Below are positions 1 through 9,689 of a stretch of 22,500 bases of DNA, one piece after another. The position numbers were made by a program, and so were the translations under genes. The notes under the pieces are model-generated. The model searched no databases. It had not been told where the DNA came from and worked only from the letters and a program-made list of their open reading frames with translations. The stretch comes from Trachelipus rathkii (lineage: Eukaryota > Arthropoda > Malacostraca > Isopoda > Trachelipodidae). The stretch's first letter is position 1; each line of letters starts with the position of its first letter. Location: the NCBI GenBank assembly GCA_015478945.1, contig JABUQX010078612.1:1-22500 (forward strand), written 5' to 3'.

Positions 1-1272
1 AGTTCAAAAGGTATAATATCTCTTAACAACAACAACAACAACAACAACAACAACGACAACAAACAACAACAAACAACACAACAACAACAACAACAACACA
101 GAAAATAGACAAAAATAAAGTTCCTTAAATATACAACCAACAAATATGCTATAAGCCGTAAACATTTTTCACATTAATAAAGCTAACATAGCATTACCAG
201 AACTAAGAATATAAGCACCAATGCCAAGAACCTAACACACCTCTACGCTAGAAGATAAACAGAACTAACCATAACAAATTTCCATACTTACAGCATAAAG
301 TACCTAGCAAGCATACAAAAACGAACCTATTCACTACCTTTTTTCAAAGCATATCCTAACATAATCGAATGTTAATTTACAATTATTAACAGCTATTTAC
401 GTAGCATTTAGAACTATTCATGTGGTAATAAACATAGACAAATGTGATGTTCTTATATACAACCCTCCATATATGCTAAACAAACAAGGTTGATCAGAAT
501 TAATAAAGCTAACCCATACAATCATGAACCTAGAAAATAATGTACAACGACAACTAGACACAACTTAAGCGATGAAATAAAGGTTACGCAGTTAACAAAG
601 AGCCACACTTAGAAACAAACCTGTAAAGTAACAACATTGCCATACAAAACAAACCTTATTATACTTTTTCCAAGCATACCCATATGTTAGAGGTATACTT
701 AATTTTACATTGACGCAATAATATTTAACAAGGAATAATCAACAATGTTTAAAATTATTCATACGACCAACGAAAAACTGTAAAAAGATAACAAAGTTTT
801 ATCCAAAACATAAAACACAAAAAATAGTCTTTATAACTAACACATCGAAATATGCTGACCCGTAAAACGTTTTTACATTAATAAATGGCTAACATAACAT
901 AACCGACCCTAAGAATATTATAAGGTACAACGACACAAACCCTAACACACCAATTTACGGACGTAAAATAAACCACCTAAACATTAACAAACTTCACCGT
1001 GAGAAAACGCTGCCAGTCGCGCCCTTTCAACAACAGTAAGACCTAACCTTCGAAGCACTACCTTATTCACCCTTTTCAAGCTAATAATCTCTTAACATTT
1101 CAATTAAATTTACATTAATATCGTAATTAACAAAAAGTTTAGCATAAAACCTGTCTAATCATCATACTACTACAAAGTAATATATTGCTAACGCTAACAA
1201 AGTTTTACATTCAACTTCGTAATAGTTTAACCAAAAATTCATTCATAACCCCGTAAAATATTCATAATCCCA
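1..1272 (+). repeat. Left arm of a large diverged inverted repeat made of ~330-380 bp monomers
   Basis: This AT-rich stretch is non-coding and internally repetitive. Related landmarks recur near 144, 471 and 851: a TATGCT box, ATTAATAAA about 25-30 bp later, an AACCTAACAC-like box and an ATTAACAAA-like box. Monomer spacing is therefore about 330-380 bp. The whole block matches 2522-3730 in reverse complement and in the same order. Examples are ATTAATAAAGCT at 173 against AGCTTTATTAAT at 3546, CTAGAAAATAATGTAC at 530 against ACATTATTTTCTAAG at 3186, and TTTAGCATAAA...CTGTCTAA near 1138-1158 against 2629-2648. The sums of paired coordinates stay near 3730-3800, so the arms are collinear around a centre near 1880. 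The arms differ by many substitutions and indels, which points to an old duplication or noisy sequence. The left end may lie outside the window. Confidence 0.75.
27..106. repeat. (AAC)n microsatellite, interrupted
   Basis: Near-continuous AAC triplets with a few interruptions. It is mirrored by GTT-rich sequence at 3618-3722, at the equivalent outer end of the opposite arm. Confidence 0.9.
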
Positions 1273-2243
1273 TCGAATATTAATTGCAAACATAACAAAG
1301 TTTTTAACAAAAAATTAAACAAAAATATAACAAAAATTTTATCCTGACATAGCATAAAAATTAATTCTTTGAAAGTAAAAGTATCACAGTAAAGCTGTAA
1401 TAGTGGACATTATTCTTTTAAAGCAGTTTAAATCAGTAGTAAAATCATAATCAGAACTACCCATCTGCTGAGGCTCCTCCCCCATCCCGCTGCTGATCTA
1501 TGATATCTAATTTGATTCAGTCATTATTTTGAGGTATCATTTTTGGGAATAAACAAACTAAAAATAATTTCTTAAATACTGACCTACGAAATATGTATTA
1601 AACCAACAACAGTTTTTAGCAGCAAAAGGCTCTTATTACATATCATAACCGCAACTAGAATATAGAATGTACAAATGCAGGAACCTAACAAACCTAACGT
1701 AGAATAATCAGCCTAAGATCCTGGGAAAATTCCCTACTTTTTCAAAGTAAATGTGGCTAACAGTCAACCAATACTCGATATATTCCCACTTTCCCCGCAT
1801 ATCAGCAACAGTAAAAGCCATAATCTAAACAAAATCCCTTAACAATAATGACCAATCTTACAAAAATAACCACCATTTGAAACTATGAATGACACTACCT
1901 TCAAATTCAAAGTGTCATCTTTCGATATAACTCAATTACCTATGAATAAACGTGACATAGCAAAAAATTCTAGGCAAAAAACTAAACATATCAACAAAAA
2001 CTTAACCCTAAGCTCTACGGTTTCTAAAGCACACATGTCGTCAGTGAACACAGTAATATCCTACAAAAAATCATCAATTTCTTCTAACAAAATCATTTAT
2101 TTCCACATCATAGTAATATTTACAATAACATACCTAACTTACGAATAAACAGTTTTTCATCAACCAAGAGTATCAAGCAACACATTACCTTCCGAGAGAA
2201 AAACCCAAGGGGGCAGCGGCCACCATGAAGAGGAGAAACCTGG
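1273..2243 (+). repeat. Inverted-repeat spacer with a further monomer of the same family
   Basis: Positions 1500-1860 hold another diverged monomer in left-arm orientation: an ATATG box near 1592, CCTAACAAACCTAACG near 1683, and TTCCCTACTTTTTCAAAG near 1730, which resembles the TTCACTACCTTTTTTCAAAG box at 330-350. Positions 1480-1530 (GATCTATGATATCTAATTTGATTCA) resemble the reverse complement of 5540-5570. A short open frame at 1885-2148 is Lys/Ser/Asn-rich with no recognisable domain, and I do not call it a gene. Confidence 0.5.
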
Positions 2244-2360
2244 CGAGAGGGATCACCCGAAGTGTATACGGGCGTTACCCCTCCGAAGGAGGGTTAAGGC
2301 CCTCAGCCCTTCGGGGAGGCCCAAATCCCCGCTTTACACCCCCTCGTGGTATCCCTCTCG
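2244..2360. repeat. GC-rich hairpin or miniature inverted repeat in the spacer
   Basis: A sharp GC-rich island in AT-rich DNA. A perfect 10-bp inverted repeat (CGAGAGGGAT at 2244-2253, ATCCCTCTCG at 2351-2360) encloses about 97 bp. Weaker pairing extends inward. A nested hairpin, CCCTCC-GAA-GGAGGG, lies at 2279-2293. A structured RNA or MITE-like insertion are both possible. A short open frame crosses it (2225-2533), but it has no protein-like features and looks incidental. Confidence 0.55.
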
Positions 2361-2521
2361 CAGGATTTCAACATCCTTTCATTACCTATGACAAGATTGA
2401 AAAACTGGATATTTATCAAAAACTATATTGTTATCTAGTCAGGAGATTAAAATTTTTATTTGTTTATTTGTCGGTTAAAACTCTTTGTTATGTTTGCAAT
2501 TATTCGATCGATTTAATATTT

Positions 2522-3730
2522 TGGGATAATTAGACGAAGGCGTATGAATGAATTTTTGTAAATATTACGAACCGTTAATTTGAAAACATTTGTTACGGTT
2601 AGCAATAATATTCTTGTCAGATAAATCTTAGACAGTTTATGCTAAACTTTTGTAAATATTACGATATTAATGTAAAATATAACATTGAAATGTTAGAGAT
2701 AATTATGCTGAAAAAAAAGGTGAATAGGACGTTTTACGAAGTTGAGCGGTTACCTTTACTTTTTAAGCGCGGGGAAGTTTGTAATGTTTAGATGGTTTAT
2801 TCCTACCTATTCGTAGTGTTAGGTTTTCATTGTACATTTAATTCTATAATTATTGTTGCTATTGGAAAAAAACGTTGTTAACGCAGCATAAATATTCGTA
2901 TGGTTAGTATATAAGAACTTAATTTTTGTTATGTTGGTGAAAAACTTGTATATGGTTACAAGTTTTTTCGTTGCGTATGACCATCCAGACGGCTTGTCTT
3001 CAATCATCAGGCAAGTAATTGCTAAATTAAAAAAATTAACGTAATTATGTTAAGGTCTGCTTGGGAAAAAGTGAATAGCGTTACGTCTTGTATGGCAATG
3101 TTTTACTCTTTAAACAGTAAGAATGTGAAATACTTTGTTTAATGAACCCTTATCTTCATTGAAGTTGTTTTATGTTTGTCCGTTTACATTATTTTCTAAG
3201 TTCAATATGATGCTAATGTAATTATGAAATTAATTGAAAACCTTTATGTGTTTGGCTGTCGTCCAGTGAAGATGCCTTAAAAAGCAGTATTGCCATTGGC
3301 ACCAAAAATGTTTTGCCCTACTGAAATCAAAAGAACTGTTAAAGTAAAAACATAAAAAAAACTATTGATATGTCTAGAGATAGGCTTGAAAAAGGGAGAA
3401 TAGTAACCTTGTATGCTTGCTAGTACTTTACTGCTATAAAAGTATGAAAGCTTTGTTAATGTTTAGTTCGGGTGTTATTCTTAGCGTAGGTGTGTGTAGA
3501 ATTTTTCATTGCCATATATTCTTAGTGCGTTGTATATGCTAGTTAAGCTTTATTAATGGGGTAAAACATTACGTTAGCATAATTCGTGGTGTATAATAAA
3601 GAATATTTTTACTAATGTTATGTTGTGTGTTGTTGTTTGTTTTTTGTGTTTTTTGTGTGTGTTTTGTGTTGTTGGTTGTTGTGTCGTAGTTTTTGTGTGT
3701 TGTTCGTGTTGTTGTTGTTAGTTTGTCTTA
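2522..3730 (-). repeat. Right arm of the large inverted repeat
   Basis: The reverse complement of this block follows the left arm in order. Positions 2522-2547 pair with about 1252-1272, 2629-2710 with 1078-1158, 3010-3230 with about 480-720, and 3370-3620 with about 120-400. I see nothing coding. The longest open stretch (2819-3007, minus) is an AT-rich frame inside the repeat and has no family resemblance. Confidence 0.75.
3618..3722. repeat. (GTT)n / GT-rich microsatellite
   Basis: GTTGTTTGTTTTTTGTG-type repeats, degenerate. They are the reverse-complement counterpart of the (AAC)n tract at 27-106 and mark the outer end of the right arm. Confidence 0.85.
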
Positions 3731-3739
3731 CTCTTACGT

Positions 3740-4839
3740 GCCTGTTGAACTGATATGGTTCATTCGTACGTAATATTCTTGTTTACTTTCTTTTCTATGT
3801 ATTTCAAAGAAAGAATCTCAATTACCTATAAGGGTTTTTACGCCATTACGATTCCATCAGTAGGACATTTTTTCGCTTACATGGGTACGATTCATCTCCC
3901 TCACATCTCTACACCTGGGTTGTTATATCTTCACAAGGAGCTCTCGGTATTCCCACAAGTGTCATTATATTTAATCGTCAACCGGAATGACATCCATACA
4001 GTTGTATTGCCTACCAAAGTCAAAATAGACCTTTATTCTCGTTTGTGCGTAAGGTGTCATCCAAGATAGCGACATCGGCTCCATGGCTAAGATAATTGGT
4101 ATGTTATCACAATGGTCGACGAGTAGTTAAATATATCTACAGCTTTTGACAATGTAAGGTAAAACGCGCTCTCATATCATTACGTTATTTTAAAACCCTT
4201 GATGTTCGCAACTAATGGAAACCCCTCGATTGTGAGACCTTGATGACCTTCATGACGTGTTTATTAGTGTTCATCATTTCGAACATCTGAAAATACTACA
4301 GAATGGCTTAAAAATAAAAAAAACGAATAACATGCACATCGTAAACATGTACATACTTGAGATTAATACATATTAGCCACATGAGCGCTAATCTATACAT
4401 TTACACCCGAACAAGTATCGGTTTCTCCGATAAACCATTTATACAGAAAGGCGTAAAACTATCAGTTCTGAAAAAGTACTTCTCTTTGTATGAGAATATG
4501 ATGCTGTTGAATCAAAATATACCGAAAAAATGGTTTAGTGGCGAAGCATTTTTATACTTACATCCTTTCAAAGGAGGATTGAATCTTTAGAGAGATATAA
4601 GAGGCTTACCCAACTTGTTGAATTCCTATTTCGCTGATCAAGATGAATTAACTATATTTAAAATAAAACATAAATATTTTTATGATTATAGTTTTTAGGT
4701 CGTTATTTTTTATCTTCTCCAAAGACATATGTTATAAAAATGAAAAATGTTTAACTTCCCTCCTATTTCGGCATTATTGGACTTACTTTGATGATCTGAT
4801 GATGAATGGCTTAATCGTCTTTTATGTTTTGTTAAGGAA
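3740..4839. other. About 1.1 kb with no recognised feature
   Basis: AT-rich but of normal complexity. Two short plus-strand open frames (3755-4069 and 4357-4590) show no motif or family that I recognise and have no clear flanking splice or poly(A) context. This segment does not visibly belong to the inverted-repeat family on either side. Confidence 0.5.
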
Positions 4840-5515
4840 CCTTTATGCTCATTAGTTTTAGTTTACAGAGAGTAAAACTTTACTTTCTTTGTCTTTACCC
4901 ATTAGTATTATGCTGGGAGGTAAGGAATGCTAAATTTTTTTTGTTAAAAAATGAAATTATTTTAATGTAAAAATTAACATTCATGTTGAATTTAAAATTT
5001 GCATATAATTGGAACTATGTTTTTGGGAGTTTGGTTTTATTACTTTTTACTGTTGAAATTTGATCTTGTTAATGTTCTTTTAATATATTCTGCTTAAGAT
5101 GTGTCAGTGGTACGATGTATATTTATATTCTTTATTCATGTTACATCATTTACGTCTATAATAGGAAAACTGTTACTTAGCATAATTCACCGTTCATATA
5201 TTGATAAGTACACAAGTTATACGTTAATTTATTAAATATTATCCAAAGTATATGAAAACAATGTTATGTTAGAATATGTTCACAATGTGTAAATAAGTTA
5301 TGTTTTTGGTTGCTATGTTAGTTACTGGTGTTAAGTGCTGAACTTTGTTAATGTTGACCGTTTATTCGTTTAAATGAAGTTTAAGTTTGTCGTCTGTTAT
5401 AATATTTTCTTATCTATGATGCTAAGTACGCTTTATTAAATGTGAAAACTTTGTTACGTCAGCATAATAGTGATCTTGGTTAAATAAAGAATTGATTTTA
5501 GTACTATTATATGGT
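4840..5515 (-). repeat. Further monomers of the 1-3730 repeat family, right-arm orientation
   Basis: Positions 5411-5510 closely match 3540-3610: GCTAAGTACGCTTTATTAAA followed by ACTTTGTTACGTCAGCATAAT and then AATAAAGAATTGATTTTAGTACTATTATATG, compared with GCTAGTTAAGCTTTATTAAT, ATTACGTTAGCATAAT and AATAAAGAATATTTTTACTAATGTTATG. Positions 5330-5410 align more loosely with 3130-3200. Similarity is patchier between 4840 and 5300. Confidence 0.55.
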
Positions 5516-5549
5516 TTCAATATACTCGAAAGTGAAACTTGAATCATTA

Positions 5550-5905
5550 ATCAATAGATCATAGATCAAGGATGCCAGAAGTGATGAGGTGGTTGATATT
5601 GTTTGATATTATGATTACTCTTAGGATGTAAAAGTGTTACAATTTTAGTAAAAAATTGACCTCCTAATCAATAGTATCATAATCATAATGCCAGGAAGTG
5701 GTATGGATGGTGGTTGTGTGTTTGATTTAGTGATTTACTGCTGTAGGGTATGAAAACGTTACAATTTAGTAAAAATTATGACTCTTAATCAATAGATCAA
5801 TTAGGATCACAGATGTGTCAGGAGGAGTTGGATAGTTTGCATTTTTAGGGATTACCTGCTTATTCGTATGTAAAAACGTAATTTTAAAGTTTATAACAAA
5901 AAAAT
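5550..5905. repeat. About 120-bp tandem repeat, three diverged copies
   Basis: The phrase ATCAATAG opens units at 5550, 5667 and 5788 (spacings 117 and 121 bp). Each unit then carries GATGCCAG- or GTGTCAGG-like sequence, a GGTGGTTG/TTTGAT box, GGATGTAAAAGTG-like sequence, and TTACAATTTTAGTAAAAA or its decayed form. Units 1 and 2 are clear; unit 3 is truncated in its second half. Confidence 0.75.
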
Positions 5906-5914
5906 TAGGAAATT

Positions 5915-6200
5915 TTATTATTTATATTTATTTATTTTTTATTTATTTTATTTTCTTGATGGTTTCTGAAACCATTATTTTCGAAAATCACAATCCAATA
6001 ACAATATAAAGACACACCAACATTTGTTATACACTGTTTATAAACTCACACCTCCGACACACCTGCGTTTACTGACTCTGGCTGAATCCTTTCTCCTACT
6101 CCCTCCGTCCTCATTTTCTTCTTTCCTTCCTCATTTTCTCTTTCCTACTCAAATTTACATACTCTGCCACTTCTGATTTGCATTCCACGCATTTCTTCTT
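5915..6200. repeat. TTTAT-rich tract, then pyrimidine-rich low-complexity DNA
   Basis: Positions 5918-5955 are TTTATT repeats. A short palindrome, TGGTTTC-T-GAAACCA, lies at about 5961-5975. From 6060 to 6200 the plus strand is C/T-rich (TTTCTCCTACTCCCTCCGTCC and similar). No gene is visible. Confidence 0.6.
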
Positions 6201-6336
6201 CTTTTTTCAAAGGGGGACCCCTCCCCGGTGGTTCTTCTTGGACTCCGAATCCGAATCTGCCTCATGCTCCGTCTTCCGACTCCGAATCCTCCACCCTGTC
6301 TCCAAGTTTCAGTCTTCTACGGCCATTTTAATTTTT

Positions 6337-6365
6337 AAGGGGGGGGGGCAGCGCTCCCCCCCCTT
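6337..6365. repeat. G-run/C-run hairpin
   Basis: AA followed by ten G (6339-6348), a short loop, then eight C and TT (6356-6365). It could form a strong stem; the G-run is also prone to sequencing and replication slippage. Confidence 0.7.
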
Positions 6366-6491
6366 ACGGGAATCGCAGAGGACGTACATCCGTCTCGATG
6401 AGCTTACATCACCCAGTATAAACATCCCTCCAAATATTTTAGCCCCGAACCGTTAAGCCTAACTCTTGTTTCAGGACGAATTTACCTTGGG

Positions 6492-6516
6492 CTAAGGGGC
6501 CAGGCCATCCCCTTAG
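6492..6516. repeat. Hairpin CTAAGGGG...CCCCTTAG
   Basis: Perfect 8-bp inverted repeat with a 9-nt loop, in a GC-richer block (about 6200-6950) that also holds the 6337 hairpin and the 6804 palindrome. The block has short open frames but no recognisable protein. It may be one unidentified repeat element. Confidence 0.65.
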
Positions 6517-6776
6517 GGGTATCCATACGGTCACCAAAACTCGCCGTGGATCAGTTATCCCTTCATAAACATTATTACCAAGTTTATAAGCGAACGTTTA
6601 AAACTCTAACCCATGTAGAAATTCGGACTCAGGGAACCGGATCGAAGAGAAGAAACCCTTGGCGAATCAAAATCGGATGTTGTGAAAAAACGACCCTACA
6701 GGGATCGTTTCGACTCAATCATTTCCTTTGGAAATCGAAATCTTCGACACGTAATAATAATAATAATGGGAATGGG

Positions 6777-6832
6777 TATGCGCATGCGCGCGCTCACGCG
6801 CTAACGTAACCTCGTCTCCGACGAGATTACGT
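6777..6832. repeat. Alternating purine-pyrimidine tract followed by a 13-bp-arm palindrome
   Basis: Positions 6777-6801 alternate purine and pyrimidine (TATGCGCATGCGCGCGCTCACGCGC with one break), a Z-DNA-prone composition. Directly after it, 6804-6816 (ACGTAACCTCGTC) and 6820-6832 (GACGAGATTACGT) form an inverted repeat with one mismatch and a 3-nt loop. Confidence 0.75.
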
Positions 6833-7209
6833 CATCCACGCTCGATCACAACCTAACTCTCTTAGGCTTAATTCAATCTCGTGTTTGGAAACCAAAAGGT
6901 ATTTAATAAACGCGGCCGTCGTTAGCGGCTACCGCTCTAAACGGAGTGACCCACCCTCATATACATCCTACAGACTGAAAATTTAACACGGATTCTGTCC
7001 TTAACCCATTAGTAATTATATTCCAAGTTTTAACAAAATCTCTAGTCCTTTCAATATCGAAAAGGTTCTCCGGTCAAAAACTGTGGCAATATTCTATTCG
7101 ATGTTAAAATAATTTCCATCTTTAAACAATGTTAATTTTTTTTTTCAATCCTACATTTTTTAATAAGCCTAGCCCAAATTGTTGACAGTCCAAAAGGTCG
7201 ACACGACGG

Positions 7210-7400
7210 TCAGGTTAGTTATTATTCTAGTTAGGTTAGTTTCGTTTTAGGTTAGGTTTAGTTAGGTTTATTTTAGGTTAGGTTAGTAGTTAGTTAAGTA
7301 ACTTAGGTTAGGGTATTAGGTTAGGTTAGGTTAGAGTTAGTAGTAGTTTAGTTAGGTTTTTATTAGGGTTTAGGTTATTATAGTTAGTTTAGTTAGTTAA
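7210..7400 (+). repeat. Degenerate (TTAGG)n telomere-like tract
   Basis: Runs of TTAGG (for example TTAGGTTAGGTTAGG near 7319-7335) alternate with TTAGT, TTTAGG and TAGTTAG variants over about 190 bp. TTAGG is the canonical telomere repeat of most arthropods. The irregularity suggests an old interstitial tract, a degenerate microsatellite, or indel-prone sequence. Positions 6950-7210 just upstream hold nothing I recognise. Confidence 0.8.
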
Positions 7401-7699
7401 CCGTGAACATGATTGAAGTACGTTTAAAAGAACTCTAATATAACCAGATTTATTTTACAAAAGTCACCATTGACCTATCGATCAGTTCTCCCCTGTCACC
7501 CATTGGTACAAGCTTCAAAAAATCTACGAATTTACCATTCCGAATATTATTAATAATCTATTTCCCAATGGTAACCAATATACACATATAATAAAAAAAA
7601 TCATTTTCAAACCATTTTATTTCAAAAAAAATTCGGAATCCTACAAGAAAAGAAAGAAAGGGTTTTAGTATCCAGTCAGCCAAGATGGGCGCAGATTAG

Positions 7700-7870
7700 A
7701 TACAAGACGCTATCAACGTATCGGCATACATTTTGTATCGGTATTGTATTTCGCTTATATACAATTCCGAATTATCGGTTATCGATATCGCCCTTTATGC
7801 ATTTTTTCTATTAGATGGGTATCGAAAAAAAAAAAAAATCCGAATAATCATACTCGATACATTTTTCTAA
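7700..7870. repeat. TATCGG/CGATA-motif cluster, possible transposon terminal region
   Basis: GTATCGG occurs near 7719 and 7734, TTATCGG and TTATCGATATCG near 7775-7790, then GTATCG near 7818 and CGATAC near 7855. Clusters of TATCGG-like motifs in both orientations occur near the ends of some eukaryotic DNA transposons. I cannot define TIRs or a target duplication here. Confidence 0.3.
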
Positions 7871-7894
7871 AAAAAGTTTCGACTGACAATTATA

Positions 7895-8155
7895 TAGATA
7901 ATATATATATATATCTATAATATATATATATAATATATTAATATATATTTATATAATATATAATATATATATTATAAATAATATATAATATATTATATAT
8001 AATATATATATTATATATTATAAAATATATATATATATAAATATATATACAATATACAATATAATATATATATATATATAATATATATATATATAAATAT
8101 AATATATATATTATATATATAGATAGTAATATATATTATAATATATATATATATT
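7895..8155. repeat. (TA)n array, imperfect
   Basis: About 260 bp of TATA with frequent AA and TT phase slips. Confidence 0.95.
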
Positions 8156-8489
8156 TTTTGTACTAGTTTTATATTTCATATGGATATTGTTTTCTAAAAT
8201 ATAAGAAATATAAGGGAAAGGAGATTTTATATCACCAAAACAAAAATTCGAAAATTCGCTAGCCGATAAACGAAGAAAAATATGGACTCAGATACGCTTC
8301 ACAAGACATTAGATGAAACAAAAATTATCAACTGAGTTAAACTGGATCTAGATAATTAGACGAATATTACACAAGATAGAAGGCTACCAAGAAATGTGAT
8401 GATACCCGTAGAAAATAAAAATAACATATATATATTCGCAAATCATAGCATATTAGTACGCGACCTGAGTGGAGACAGATAAGTGCCAG

Positions 8490-9270
8490 CAATAAAGAAA
8501 AAGAGAAATGTGATTAAAGATTAAAGTGGAGTCACTGAAGGAGTGGACAGGAAAAGGAATATATTGAAATAATAAGTCAGAACCATAGAAACAATAGACA
8601 GGAGTCGAGAGAATAGGGAGATACAAGAAAAAGAGTTAATACAAGGGCAGCAGAGGAAGACCCTGGGGGTTAAAAGATGCGGTAGGTAGAACGCAGGGAA
8701 AAAAGCTAACACAAGAGGTCGTGGACTAGAAAAATGACAGGAGCGCAATAAAGAGGAAAAAAGGACGGGAAAAAGCGATAACTGATAATGAAGGATTGAG
8801 AAGGTGGTTGAAAAGGAAAAATAGACCTACACATACCACTGAGACAAGGGCGCTCATATATGAGGTAAGATATGAAGCAGAAAGAGTGAAAAGAAGAAAT
8901 TAAAAGAAAGGCAGCAAAGAGAGAGAGCGATGATTTATGAGGCAAAAAGTAAAACCAGTTTTCATAGACTTGCAAACACGTATTTAAACACACACACACA
9001 AGAAAAAAGTGTGCAATATCAAGGATAAGAAAGGTGAATTTTTGGTGATTAACAGACAAACAGGAGATGGGACGGAAATACTTCAGAGAATGTTAAATAT
9101 GAAAAAATGACAGGTATGGTTGGAGGAAGAGATATTGAAGGATGGGAGGATGAGGAGGGGAGTGAGTCACTACGGAAGGAGTAGAGGTGACTTCGAGAGC
9201 AATGGAAGATGGAAGATGAAAAACCCAGTAGAATAATGAAAAGGGAGGAGATAAAAATTAAAGACATTGC
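8490..9270 (+). pseudogene. Decayed non-LTR retrotransposon: linker between endonuclease and reverse transcriptase, RTE-like
   Basis: The plus strand is purine-rich and encodes broken Lys/Arg/Glu-rich segments. An open stretch at 8730-8900 reads KNDRSAIKRKKGREKA near its start and ALIYEVRYEAERVKRR near its end. In RTE-type and related LINEs the linker carries a conserved Trp-rich/AIK-KK segment followed by an EA(K/R)R(A/V)V helix, and these fit in order. Another frame at 8932-8985 gives MIYEAKSKTSFHRLAN. The frame at 9018-9107 begins IKDKKGEFLV, like the IKD-x-(D/N)G-x-x-LV segment just before RT domain 0; a frame-shifted RKYF follows where RW-x-x-YF is expected. Stops and frameshifts separate the pieces, and no catalytic YADD is present. 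The order of weak matches, not any single one, supports the call. The minus-strand open frames over this block are Ser/Phe/Leu-rich and look incidental. Confidence 0.5.
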
Positions 9271-9504
9271 AAATTAAACGATTAAATATATACTCTAAAC
9301 ATCCTCCGTTTGTACAGTTGACAGATTAATGTATTATGAGTTTCCAAGTTGTAGTTCAACCCAACCCGTGTGCAACAAATGAGAAATATTTGCAAAATTC
9401 TAAATTTTAGTTCGCCATGGCTCCGAAATATGTTAGTATGCGGAAATAAAATATCAGTCAAAATAAAATAATATTTAAATACTAAAAAAAGGAGATGGTG
9501 ACGA

Positions 9505-9668
9505 TAATTATATAAATATAATATATATATAATATATAATATATATAATATATATATAATATATATATATATTATGAGTATAATAATAATTTATTAATTT
9601 TTTAATATATATATATATTATATATATTATATATATATATATATAATATAAATTATATTATAAATTAG
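9505..9668. repeat. (TA)n array, imperfect
   Basis: Two TA-rich blocks with a short non-TA insert near 9575-9605. Confidence 0.95.
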
Positions 9669-9689
9669 TTCACGGATATAGATGGCCGG

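Noticed and set aside
2225..2533. 102-codon frame with an ATG in a GCCACCATG context
   Set aside because: The Kozak-like start is attractive, but the frame spans a hairpin and then runs into AT-rich repeat-arm DNA, with no protein-like domain.
3755..4590. Two plus-strand open frames as small genes
   Set aside because: No recognisable motif, start context, splice sites or homology; length is within chance expectation.
5550..5905. CRISPR-like array
   Set aside because: Units of about 120 bp that diverge along their whole length, with no short conserved repeat separated by unique spacers, in a eukaryotic context.
8521..9267. Three minus-strand Ser/Phe/Leu-rich open frames resembling membrane proteins
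   Set aside because: They lie opposite purine-rich LINE-derived sequence; hydrophobicity follows from pyrimidine-rich codons.
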